33,784 nucleotides of DNA from Thermodesulfobacteriota bacterium (GTDB taxonomy: Bacteria; Desulfobacterota; DSM-4660; Desulfatiglandales; Desulfatiglandaceae): the NCBI GenBank assembly GCA_028278625.1, contig JANQDY010000238.1, forward strand, positions 1 through 33,784, written 5' to 3'. This document shows positions 24,519 through 32,070 of the stretch, piece after piece (within the stretch, counting starts at the first letter, position 1; each line of letters begins with the position of its first letter). A program made the translations under genes and the position numbers. The notes below the pieces were generated by a model, which saw only the letters and a list, made by a program, of their open reading frames with translations, had not been told where the DNA came from and ran no database searches.

Positions 24519-26039
24519 ATGCAAGTTGATCAGGAAAAATGCACCGGCTGTGGATTCTGCGTGCGGGACTGCCCGGTCCAGGCCGTTAAATTGGTTAAAA
24601 AGAAGGCAGCCATTCAGGATCATTGCACCCAGTGCGGTGCGTGCATGAAGGTCTGCGAGTATAATGCCCTGTCACAGGATGCCCTGCCAATCCCGGGTGC
24701 CGTCACTTGCGATGCCTGTCCCATCTTCTGCCAGGTGAAGGAAGGATTCAAAGGGGCCTGCCAGCGGTTTGAGAATGTGGGCGGCAAACTGGTTCGCATG
24801 ACCCCCCTGCACACGTTTCAAGAGGTGGCCCATATTGTCGGGAAAGACCCGGCAAGTGCGATTCAAGAACCGTTGATCACCGCCATTGGCGCCGGCGGCA
24901 CCTACCCTGACTGCAAACCGGCGCCCGCCATTGTCAGCGGCCGAAGGCAGGATGTGGATGTGGTCACGGTGGTGACGGAAGCGCCGTTGAGCTACAGCAG
25001 CATTCTGGTGAAAATCGATACCGACGTGCAGGTGGGGGAAGAGGGGGCCGACGTACTGGCCGGAAAACGGAAAGTCGGGCTGGTAACCACCGAGCAGTAC
25101 GGATCCAAAATGCTTTCCGTGGGAGGCGTCAACCTGCTCACCGGCAAGGATGGATTCGCAGCGGCGAGAACCATCACCGATATTGCCAACGGCCGTCGTT
25201 TGCGACTCAAGGTGAAAGGGGGCAGCCGTCTCGAGGTTCAGGTGGGTCACCCGCCGGTAATCAACGGTGATACCCCCCTCAATATGCGGGTGGGATGTGG
25301 CAGCGCAACCCTCGGACTTTTCGCGCCCCTTCTTAAAGCAGCGGCGGATGAAGTCATCATCCTGGATTCCCACATCACAAGCCTCATGAGCGAACATGCG
25401 GCGGGCCGGTTTGTGGGGGCCCGGGCTTCGGGCGTGAAACTCCGGTTTCCCATGAGTACACCGGGCCGCTATTTCGGAGACCACGGAGAGGGCTGGGGGG
25501 GAACTTCCATTCGCAACCCCATTGAGATCATAAAAAGGATCGAGAAAAGCGTTTCCCGCCCTGGAATGCGCGTTCTCATTACGGAAACCACCGGCGCAAA
25601 GGGACGCCTGTTTGAGCTGAATCATGGGGGTGAGTTGAAAGAGGTGCTGCTCACGGAAGCCTGCAAAAGAGCCCTTAATGCCATTTCAGCCAGTTGCGAA
25701 CCCTCAAGGGTGTCTGCCGTCTATATGGGCGGTGCCGGCGGCAGCGCACGGGCCGGGGTCACCCGCTACCCCATCAAGCTCACCCATGCCGTGCACCGCC
25801 AGAAAGCCTCTCTCACCGTGGGAGGCGCACCCGCATTTATCCTCCCGGGCGGAGGCATCAATTTCATGGTGGATGTTGCGCGGGTGAAAAAGGGCGCCTT
25901 CTATTGGACTCCGACACCGGCCACCATCTGTCCCATAGAGTACACCATGACTTTGCCGGATTACCGGGAAATGGGTGGGCATTTGGAGGCCATGAAACCC
26001 TTTAAGGTGAGGGGCAATCCGCAGCCTTTGCGGGACTAG
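24519..26039 (+). CDS. hnr: 6-hydroxynicotinate reductase
   Basis: Reduces 6-hydroxynicotinate to 1,4,5,6-tetrahydro-6-oxonicotinate with low-potential electrons, a dearomatising step. The 506-residue protein starts with a two-cluster ferredoxin domain: C8-x2-C11-x2-C14-x3-C18 and C36-x2-C39-x2-C42-x3-C46. A third cysteine group, C64-x2-C67-x3-C71-x9-C81, follows. The rest (about 100-506) is a large domain rich in glycine motifs such as VGCGSATLGLF and GGAGGSARAGVTRYP, and it fits the Hnr family rather than a known flavin fold. It sits 14 bases after ena. No similar gene is expected outside N-heterocycle degradation, so the identification is strong from combined domain pattern and context. 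Confidence 0.9.
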   Translation: MQVDQEKCTGCGFCVRDCPVQAVKLVKKKAAIQDHCTQCGACMKVCEYNALSQDALPIPGAVTCDACPIFCQVKEGFKGACQRFENVGGKLVRMTPLHTFQEVAHIVGKDPASAIQEPLITAIGAGGTYPDCKPAPAIVSGRRQDVDVVTVVTEAPLSYSSILVKIDTDVQVGEEGADVLAGKRKVGLVTTEQYGSKMLSVGGVNLLTGKDGFAAARTITDIANGRRLRLKVKGGSRLEVQVGHPPVINGDTPLNMRVGCGSATLGLFAPLLKAAADEVIILDSHITSLMSEHAAGRFVGARASGVKLRFPMSTPGRYFGDHGEGWGGTSIRNPIEIIKRIEKSVSRPGMRVLITETTGAKGRLFELNHGGELKEVLLTEACKRALNAISASCEPSRVSAVYMGGAGGSARAGVTRYPIKLTHAVHRQKASLTVGGAPAFILPGGGINFMVDVARVKKGAFYWTPTPATICPIEYTMTLPDYREMGGHLEAMKPFKVRGNPQPLRD

Positions 26040-26044
26040 GACCC

Positions 26045-26911
26045 ATGTTGACGGACCGGATTGTGCGCCACGTTGGTGGGGGCGCCATCATGGCCCAATG
26101 GGGCCCCATGCGCCTCCATATTTCCTCCTTTGTGGGGAAGGTTCCCCAGCTGAAAATGAACCGGTTGGCCGCGGAAAAGGCCTTTGACTGCCTGGCAGCG
26201 GTCGCGCGAATCAAAGGGCTGGTTCAGCGCCCCTGGAAGAACATCCGCCAAATGCCGGGGGAACAGCCCGCTTTGAGAATGCTGGAGAGTGTTAAGGCCG
26301 TTGGAAATATGTCGCTTACCCCCATGGCGGCGGTGGCTGGGGCCATCTCCGACGAAGTTGCGGATTTTCTCTTTCAAAGGGGCATGACAAGGGTCATTGT
26401 CAACAACGGCGGCGATATTGCGGTACGCTTAACGGCCCCCAACACGGTCCGGGTAGGACTTCGCGAACGGGTAAACGAGCAGGAATTTGATCGTGCGGTT
26501 CTTTTGGCGGTTCCAACCGGAAAAGAACGCGCCGCCTTCGGCGTTGCCACCAGCGGTCTCGGAGGCCGAAGCCTCACATGCGGTATCGCTTCGGCGGTTA
26601 CGGTGATTGCCAGAACCGCCTCTCTGGCAGATGCAGCCGCCACCGCTATTGCCAACGCCAGCTTTGTGAAAGCCCCCGGCGTTATCCGCCGTTTGGCTGA
26701 AGAAATGGATTTGCAGACGGACATACCGGGAATCCCCGTGACCGTGGAGGCTAAAGACCTGGACCCTGAAACGCGTACTCGGGCTGTTTCACAGTCCCTC
26801 CGATTGGCCGGGTCTCTGGTTGGGAAAGGGAGTATTCTGGGGGTTTTTGTCGTGGTTGACGGTGAAGCGGGCATGACCCCTTATTTTGAAAGACAATTGG
26901 TTTCAATCTAG
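26045..26911 (+). CDS. UPF0280 family protein (ApbE-like fold), nicotinate-cluster associated
   Basis: A 288-residue soluble protein of unknown role. The SLTPMAAVAGAISDEVADFL segment (about residues 94-113) and VNNGGDIAVRL (about 118-130) are the recognisable UPF0280 motifs, related to the flavin-transferase ApbE. It starts five bases after hnr and has no signal peptide or membrane segment. In other bacteria such genes are found beside 6-hydroxynicotinate-reductase-like genes, from general knowledge, so a maturation or flavin-handling role for Hnr, or a hydrolytic role, can be imagined. Nothing in the sequence decides between these. Confidence 0.82.
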   Translation: MLTDRIVRHVGGGAIMAQWGPMRLHISSFVGKVPQLKMNRLAAEKAFDCLAAVARIKGLVQRPWKNIRQMPGEQPALRMLESVKAVGNMSLTPMAAVAGAISDEVADFLFQRGMTRVIVNNGGDIAVRLTAPNTVRVGLRERVNEQEFDRAVLLAVPTGKERAAFGVATSGLGGRSLTCGIASAVTVIARTASLADAAATAIANASFVKAPGVIRRLAEEMDLQTDIPGIPVTVEAKDLDPETRTRAVSQSLRLAGSLVGKGSILGVFVVVDGEAGMTPYFERQLVSI

Positions 26912-26927
26912 GAAGGAGATAAGAAGA

Positions 26928-27506
26928 ATGGAAGTCAGAAAGTATGTGACCATCCTGGAAGAGATTCATTCCGATGGCGGCCGCCCCATGGATCCTCCGG
27001 GAAAGCGGGCCGCGGTGGTAGCGGTCATCAAGAACCCCTTTGCCGGCGAATATGCTGAGGACCTCACACCGCTCATGGACATCGGGGAAGCCCTGGGAGA
27101 TGTCCTGGGTCGCCGGGCTGTGGCCACTTTGGGGATCGCACCGGAAAATGCGGAAGGTTACGGCAAGGCCGCCATTGTGGGAGAAAAGGGTGAGAGAGAG
27201 CATGCGGCGGCCATTTTGCACCCCAAACTGGGCAAACCCTTCAGGGGCTCGGTGGGTGGCGGCAAATCGTTGATCCCCTCCGCAAAGAAGATGGGAGGCA
27301 TGGGAACCGAAATTGATGTGCCCACCAATTACAAGGATGCCGCCTTTGTGCGGACTCACTTCGACGCCATGGCAATACGCATCGACGATGCGCCCAGGGC
27401 CGATGAGATCGTCGTGGCCCTGGTTGTCACCGATTGCGGCAGACCCCATCCCCGGATCGGCGGCCTTAAGATGGAGGACGCCAGAAAGGAGGACGGCTTA
27501 AGATAG
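26928..27506 (+). CDS. PF06684 (AA_synth/DUF1185) family protein
   Basis: A 192-residue cytoplasmic protein resembling the AA_synth family, whose solved members have a chorismate-mutase-like fold but no proven activity. Recognisable segments are NPFAGEYAEDLTPLMDIGEALG (about residues 36-57), GYGKAAIVGEKGEREHAAAILHP (about 76-98), GGGKSLIPSAKKMGG and DVPTNYKDAAFVRTHFDAM. GGAAGGAG lies nine bases before ATG 26928; the frame is open further upstream into the UPF0280 gene, but that is not credible. It is the last gene of the nicotinate island. The conserved His, Lys and Gly positions suggest an enzyme, possibly acting on a lactam or enol intermediate, but this is speculation. Confidence 0.82.
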   Translation: MEVRKYVTILEEIHSDGGRPMDPPGKRAAVVAVIKNPFAGEYAEDLTPLMDIGEALGDVLGRRAVATLGIAPENAEGYGKAAIVGEKGEREHAAAILHPKLGKPFRGSVGGGKSLIPSAKKMGGMGTEIDVPTNYKDAAFVRTHFDAMAIRIDDAPRADEIVVALVVTDCGRPHPRIGGLKMEDARKEDGLR

Positions 27507-27534
27507 AGAAATACGGTCTTTCGGTCCTTCGGAT

Positions 27535-27579
27535 CGGACAGCGACACCCAATAGTTTGAACCAAAGGCGCCGCTGTCCG
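27535..27579. terminator. long-stem hairpin between convergent genes
   Basis: CGGACAGCG (27535-27543) pairs perfectly with CGCTGTCCG (27571-27579) across a 27-base loop. It lies between the stop of the PF06684 gene and the stop of the minus-strand gene, where a bidirectional terminator is expected. No T-run follows on either strand, so it is not a canonical intrinsic terminator. Confidence 0.35.
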
Positions 27580-27591
27580 GCCGGTACTCTC

Positions 27592-28149
27592 TTACCAATC
27601 CTCCATGGGCTTTCCCCTTTTGACAGCCTGGTCGATGGCTGTCAGGTTTTTTTGGGCAAGGACCACCTGGTTCTCCATCATTGTGTAGAGGAGATCGTCG
27701 TTTCCGAGCAGATCGCCTGCTTTTTCAAGTAGCGTTTTTCCCTGCCTCAGGTACTTTTTCATATCTTTCAAAAGCAGTTTTCTGTGCAGGTGCTTTTGCA
27801 TCTCCGATTCCATAATCGGCAGGAGTCGCTTGATAGAAATCTCCACCAACAGGTCCCGCGGAATCCTCTTCTCTTTTGCCACATCATTTAAGAGGACCAG
27901 CGAACTTCTACTCAAGACGAATGTTTTCTGCCGTCGTTCCCCTGCTTCTCCGGCATAGCCCCCCGCATCATGGGCCACCTGATTCAAGGCGGCGGCATCT
28001 TCAATGAGCTGATCAAAAAGAGATTTCTGTTTGATGCCCAGTTGTCCTGCTATGACCGCCAGAAGGTCGATGGCCTGTTGCGGCAACCTGAAAGTGGCTC
28101 TCACCGATTGCTTTCCTTTCAGGTCTTCCATTGTCAGATTGCGCTCCAT
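27592..28149 (-). CDS. hypothetical protein with two ribbon-helix-helix-like segments
   Basis: I do not recognise a named family. The 185-residue protein contains two segments with the beta-helix-helix pattern of RHH DNA-binding proteins: SVRATFRLPQQAIDLLAVIA (about residues 15-34) and RRQKTFVLSRSSLVLLNDVA (about 72-91). Each is followed by a second amphipathic helix. The remainder (about 115-185) is helical and charged, perhaps a coiled coil. The start at 28149 is favoured because AAAGGA lies eight bases before it and a good promoter (-10 at 28199-28204) would leave the longer frame start at 28200 untranscribed. It is divergent from the Hsp20 genes and may be a DNA-binding regulator of them or of itself. 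Confidence 0.7.
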   Translation of the reverse strand: MERNLTMEDLKGKQSVRATFRLPQQAIDLLAVIAGQLGIKQKSLFDQLIEDAAALNQVAHDAGGYAGEAGERRQKTFVLSRSSLVLLNDVAKEKRIPRDLLVEISIKRLLPIMESEMQKHLHRKLLLKDMKKYLRQGKTLLEKAGDLLGNDDLLYTMMENQVVLAQKNLTAIDQAVKRGKPMEDW

Positions 28150-28198
28150 CGCATCATTCCTTTCACGCATTTTGGGTAAAAACACCATTTTAGCTTTC

Positions 28199-28227
28199 AA
28201 TCTATGCCACTGTCATTACTTTGTCAA
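28199..28227 (-). promoter_or_regulatory. promoter of the minus-strand RHH-like gene
   Basis: On the minus strand, a perfect TTGACA (28222-28227) is followed after 17 bases by TAGATT (28199-28204), four of six matches to the -10. A start site near 28192 would give a leader of about 43 bases to the ATG at 28149. Confidence 0.55.
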
Positions 28228-28318
28228 CTTACAATAAAATCGTAATTTTTATTCAAATGCCAAATTTTGACATGAAGGATATTGACATTTGACTTTTTAT
28301 TGCTAATTTTTTTGTCAA
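28221..28318. promoter_or_regulatory. array of TTGAC motifs in the divergent region
   Basis: Five TTGAC cores fall within about 100 bases: minus strand at 28221-28227, plus strand at 28267-28273, 28282-28288 and 28289-28295, and minus strand at 28312-28318. Two double as predicted -35 boxes. The density looks greater than chance for a short AT-rich stretch and could be an operator array for a dimeric RHH-type regulator. Confidence 0.4.
28282..28309 (+). promoter_or_regulatory. candidate promoter of the Hsp20 genes
   Basis: TTGACA (28282-28287) and TAATTT (28304-28309) are separated by 16 bases. The transcript would have a leader of about 115 bases before the first Hsp20 ATG at 28430. I see no clear sigma32 or CIRCE sequence. 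Confidence 0.4.
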
Positions 28319-28429
28319 GGGTTCCAGGGTACTCGAAATGGATTCCGAAAGCCCTTTTGATTAACGTGATGAAGAAATCTTTCCGAATAAGGATGTCACG
28401 CTAAACCGTTTTATTGAGGAGGAACAGTT

Positions 28430-28876
28430 ATGTGGACAGCAATTAGTGACTTTGACAGGATGTTTGGTGCCATGGATCTGCTTCGTTCCAGAATGAACAG
28501 ATTGTTCACGGATTTCGACAGATCCTATAGCGAAGGGTACCGATGGCGTCTCGGTGACGGGTCTCCCAGAACGAACCTTTATGACAATGGTGACCGGTTT
28601 GTACTCAAGGCGGAAGTCGCCGGACTTGAAAAAGAGGATCTTAAGGTCAAGATTCAGGGAAATTACCTCGAATTGAGCGGATCCCGAAAGGCGGATGCAC
28701 CTGAGGGCTATGAATCACATCGCGTCGAAAGGGGCGCTCTGACTTTCACAAGAAGCTTCACTTTACCCGATGATATTGATGTGGAAAAAGCAGATGCGGC
28801 ATTGGAGGATGGCGTTTTAACGCTTTCGCTTCCAAAGGCTGAAGCGGCAAAGCCGAAGCAGGTTACCATCAATTAA
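28430..28876 (+). CDS. small heat shock protein, Hsp20/alpha-crystallin family (first copy)
   Basis: ATP-independent holdase of 148 residues that binds unfolding proteins in the cytoplasm. The alpha-crystallin domain spans about residues 43-148: TNLYDNGDRFVLKAEVAGLEKEDLKVKIQGNYLELSG, a loop containing YESHRVERGALTFTRSFTLP, then ALEDGVLTLSLPKAEAAKPKQ, where GVLTLSLPK is the usual A-x-x-x-n-G-v-L signature strand. The N-terminal FDRMFGAMDLLRSRMNRLF region is the variable oligomerisation arm. A very strong GAGGAGG lies just before the ATG. A second Hsp20 gene follows after 45 bases. The 115-base leader could carry a temperature-sensing hairpin. Confidence 0.94.
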   Translation: MWTAISDFDRMFGAMDLLRSRMNRLFTDFDRSYSEGYRWRLGDGSPRTNLYDNGDRFVLKAEVAGLEKEDLKVKIQGNYLELSGSRKADAPEGYESHRVERGALTFTRSFTLPDDIDVEKADAALEDGVLTLSLPKAEAAKPKQVTIN

Positions 28877-28921
28877 TACTATTTGGAATAAACTAGGAAT
28901 TCGATGATTGGAGGTACGGAC

Positions 28922-29302
28922 ATGAGCGAACAAAAAGGCCTTGTTAAAAGAGAAGAAAATCTCCCTGAGCGCAGTCGGCAGATCCCCGCCGTCACACCGG
29001 TGGTGGATATTTACGAAAATGAGGATGAAATTCTTATGTATGCCGATATGCCGGGTGTTGCCAAAGAGGATGTCAATATCAACATTGATAACGGACGGTT
29101 GGCCATCAGCGGCTATCGGCATCTTGAAACCAAGGGCTCCGCGACCTGGGCGGAATTTGGGGATGTTGAGTATCAGAGAACCTTTTCGGTTCCGCAGACC
29201 ATTGATGTGGCTAAAGTCAACGCCGAATTGAAAGACGGCGTGCTGAAACTTCATCTGCCCAAATCCGAAGCGGCAAAGCCCAGGCAGATTGAGATTCATT
29301 AG
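28922..29302 (+). CDS. small heat shock protein, Hsp20 family (second copy)
   Basis: A 126-residue Hsp20 partner. The alpha-crystallin domain begins at VVDIYENEDEILMYADMPGVAKEDVNINIDNGRLAISG and ends with AELKDGVLKLHLPKSEAAKPRQIEIH, close in sequence to the end of the first copy (SEAAKP versus AEAAKP), pointing to a tandem duplication. I start at ATG 28922 because GGAGG is seven bases upstream; the ATG at 28904 precedes that ribosome site. The N-terminal arm is short and unlike that of the first copy. Paired Hsp20s often form mixed complexes with distinct client ranges. Confidence 0.93.
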   Translation: MSEQKGLVKREENLPERSRQIPAVTPVVDIYENEDEILMYADMPGVAKEDVNINIDNGRLAISGYRHLETKGSATWAEFGDVEYQRTFSVPQTIDVAKVNAELKDGVLKLHLPKSEAAKPRQIEIH

Positions 29303-29331
29303 CAGACTGAAACAAAATAGCATTTCCGCCA

Positions 29332-29352
29332 GTGCCGGGTTTTACCCGGCAC
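29332..29352 (+). terminator. stem-loop terminator after the Hsp20 pair
   Basis: GTGCCGGGT (29332-29340) pairs with ACCCGGCAC (29344-29352), a perfect nine-base stem with a TTT loop, 30 bases after the second Hsp20 stop. The following ATGTTGTTTG is only moderately T-rich, so termination may be partial. Confidence 0.75.
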
Positions 29353-29496
29353 ATGTTGTTTGTAACCACCCACCACAGAAGCGCCGCTTGGCAATCCATT
29401 TTGTATTTTGCCTTTTGAATCTCACACATTTCTGTGTAATATGGTTTTATAATGCCTTTGAAGCTGAAACAGCCCTTCATTAATGGAGAAATACCC

Positions 29497-30606
29497 ATGA
29501 ACGTAGACGGAAAGGAAATGCGGCCCATATGGTATGATGAAGCGTCAAAGACCGTACGGGTGATTGACCAGCGGTTTCTGCCCCACCAGCTCATCATTGA
29601 AGACCTAAGGACAGTGGATGATGTCATTTGCGCCATCAAGGAGATGTATGTGAGAGGTGCCCCGCTGATCGGCGCCACCGGCGCCCTGGGTGTCTATATC
29701 AGCATGGTTCAGGAAACGAACAGGGGCTCCGACGATGACTTTCTTGAAGCGGAATGTACCCGGCTCAAAAACGCCAGGCCCACGGCCATGAATCTTTTCT
29801 GGGGCGTGGATCGCGTTCAGAGTGCAGCCTTACAGGAAGTTGCCTACGATGCCCGGGTCAAGGTGGCCCTGTCGGAAGCCCTGAAAGTGGTTGAGGAAGA
29901 AGCGGTGAATTGTCAGCGGATCGGCCAGCACGGACTTTCGGTCATACAAGAGATGGAACAGAGAACGCCGGGCCGACCGGTGAACATTCTGACCCACTGC
30001 AACGCCGGCTGGCTGGCCTGTATCGAATACGGTACCGCCACCGCCCCCATCTACACGGCATTTGATCAGGGAATAGACGTTCACGTCTGGGTCGATGAAA
30101 CAAGGCCCCTGAACCAGGGATCCCGGTTGACGGCCTGGGAGCTGGGCAATCACGGCGTTCCCCACACGGTGATCGCGGACAATGCCGGCGGTCACCTCAT
30201 GCAGCACGGCATGGTGGACCTGGTAATTGTGGGAACGGACCGGACCACCCGGGCCGGGGATGTGGCCAATAAGATCGGCACCTACTTAAAAGCCCTTGCC
30301 GCCAAAGACAACAACATCCCATTTTATGTGGCGCTCCCATCCTCTACGTTTGACTGGCATATTACCGACGGCCTCAAGGACATCCCCATAGAGGAACGTG
30401 ACCCGGATGAGATCCGATATGTTCAGGGGAGTTGCCGGGGAACCACCCAAACCGTGCTGGTATCCCCTTTGGACAGCCCTGCCGCAAATCCTGCTTTTGA
30501 TGTGACCCCCGCCCGTCTGGTGACGGGATTTATCACGGAAAGAGGCGTCTGCGGCGCCACCGAAGCCGATATCATGGCGCTTTTTCCGGAAAAGAGGATT
30601 GAATAG
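29497..30606 (+). CDS. mtnA: S-methyl-5-thioribose-1-phosphate isomerase
   Basis: Converts methylthioribose-1-phosphate to methylthioribulose-1-phosphate in methionine salvage. The 369-residue protein has the catalytic Cys168 in THCNAGWLA and Asp248 in VGTDRTTRAGDVANKIGTY, with the 80-residue spacing known for the bacterial family. Also present are VRGAPLIGATGALG near the N-terminus and RPLNQGSRLTAWEL. GGAG (29485-29488) fixes ATG 29497; the upstream ATG at 29452 lacks a ribosome site. No other salvage gene is adjacent. The eIF2B-like relatives R15P isomerase and MtnA are hard to separate by fold, but the motifs here fit MtnA. Confidence 0.93.
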   Translation: MNVDGKEMRPIWYDEASKTVRVIDQRFLPHQLIIEDLRTVDDVICAIKEMYVRGAPLIGATGALGVYISMVQETNRGSDDDFLEAECTRLKNARPTAMNLFWGVDRVQSAALQEVAYDARVKVALSEALKVVEEEAVNCQRIGQHGLSVIQEMEQRTPGRPVNILTHCNAGWLACIEYGTATAPIYTAFDQGIDVHVWVDETRPLNQGSRLTAWELGNHGVPHTVIADNAGGHLMQHGMVDLVIVGTDRTTRAGDVANKIGTYLKALAAKDNNIPFYVALPSSTFDWHITDGLKDIPIEERDPDEIRYVQGSCRGTTQTVLVSPLDSPAANPAFDVTPARLVTGFITERGVCGATEADIMALFPEKRIE

Positions 30607-30627
30607 TCTTCACCTTGGTTCAATTTT

Positions 30628-32070
30628 GTGGATGCGTTCATCAAAAAAGTTGATAAGACCATTTCCCGGCATGGGATGATCATTCATGGATCCCGGATTC
30701 TGGTGGCCGTTTCAGGAGGCCCCGATTCGGCGGTATTGCTGGATGTCTTGGTCCGATTGAAAGAGCGCTTCTCCCTTGAACTGGTGGTGGCCCATTTCGA
30801 TCACGGTCTGAGACCCGCTGATGATGACCGTGAAACCCGATTTGTGGCCGGCGTGGCAGACACCGCAGGCCTCCCTTTTGTTACCGAAAAAGCGGCATTT
30901 ACACCGGACCGTAAGGGCTCGTCCCCTGAAGAAGCGGCCAGGGACCAGCGTTATGCGTTTCTGGACCGGGCAAAAAGAGCCCATTCTGCGCAATCAATCG
31001 CTCTCGGTCACACCCTTGATGATCAGGCTGAAACCGTGCTCATGCGGCTTCTGAGGGGAAGCGGATCTCTTGGCCTATCAGGGATCCCCCCCATTCGCGA
31101 ACCCGGCATCATTCGGCCGCTCATTGACGTTACACGCGGAGAAATCGAATCGTATATTGCCCGTCGAGAACTGGCGTATGTGACGGATCCATCCAATCTG
31201 GAAAAGCGCCATTTGAGAAACAGAATCCGTTTGGAATTGGTGCCCCAGCTGAAAACCTATCAACCGAGAATCGTTCGGATCCTCGGCCAGACCGCCGACA
31301 TCCTGCGGGAAGAAACAAATTGGATGGAGAACGAAGCGAACAAATGGATCGCGGCGCATGTGAAAACCGATCAAACAAATGTATTGGGCCTCCCCCTAAG
31401 GGAATTGGCCCAACAAGCCCATGCCCTTCAAAGCCGAATTATCCGGCAAGTGATTGAGCGGGTGCAGGGGAATCTTCGCCGGATTCAACTGAGCCACATC
31501 GAGGCCGTCAAGAGACTCTTAAAAGGGCAACCGCAGGCAACATGCGACCTTCCCAATGGGATCGTGGTCAGAAGAAGCTACGACACACTCTATTTCAGCA
31601 AGAGGAGAGAGGGTCTCAAAACGGATCAGAAAGAAAACGGCTATAGCGCCATCCTGAACGGCGAGGGTGTTTTCAAACTGGAGCCGTTTCCCTGTACGGT
31701 GACCGTTATGGAATGGGACAAAGAAGAGATCCCGACCCTTCTAAATTCATCACCCTGGGTCGCCCATCTGGACAGTGACCGCATATCCTTCCCTTTGATT
31801 CTTCGAAATTCAAGACCCGGAGACCGGTTTATACCCCTTGGCATGACCGGACACAAGAAACTGAAGGATTTCTTCGTGGACCGGAAAATCCCGTCCCATG
31901 TGCGAAAATCCCTGCCCCTCCTGTGTCTGGGAAGCAAACTGGTCTGGGTTTGCGGTTTGAGACTCGATGACCGTTACAAGGTCCGGCCGGAAACAAAGAA
32001 GGTCGTCCGGATCTCCTTTTCATTCAGTGAACCCGGAGCATTCGGGTTATTAGAAAGGGAAGGGACATGA
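30628..32070 (+). CDS. tilS: tRNA(Ile)-lysidine synthase
   Basis: Modifies C34 of the CAU-anticodon tRNA-Ile to lysidine, using ATP and lysine; essential in most bacteria. The N-terminal PP-loop is AVSGGPDSAVLL (about residues 28-39), followed by VAHFDHGLRP, the HTLDDQAETVLMRLLRGSGSLGLSG region and ITRPLI-like IIRPLIDVTR. The C-terminal TilS domain contains the RNSRPGDRFIPLGMTGHKKLKDFFVDRKIP stretch. Length is 480 aa. The start is GTG at 30628, 21 bases after mtnA. Its stop overlaps the next start (ATGA). Confidence 0.94.
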   Translation: MDAFIKKVDKTISRHGMIIHGSRILVAVSGGPDSAVLLDVLVRLKERFSLELVVAHFDHGLRPADDDRETRFVAGVADTAGLPFVTEKAAFTPDRKGSSPEEAARDQRYAFLDRAKRAHSAQSIALGHTLDDQAETVLMRLLRGSGSLGLSGIPPIREPGIIRPLIDVTRGEIESYIARRELAYVTDPSNLEKRHLRNRIRLELVPQLKTYQPRIVRILGQTADILREETNWMENEANKWIAAHVKTDQTNVLGLPLRELAQQAHALQSRIIRQVIERVQGNLRRIQLSHIEAVKRLLKGQPQATCDLPNGIVVRRSYDTLYFSKRREGLKTDQKENGYSAILNGEGVFKLEPFPCTVTVMEWDKEEIPTLLNSSPWVAHLDSDRISFPLILRNSRPGDRFIPLGMTGHKKLKDFFVDRKIPSHVRKSLPLLCLGSKLVWVCGLRLDDRYKVRPETKKVVRISFSFSEPGAFGLLEREGT

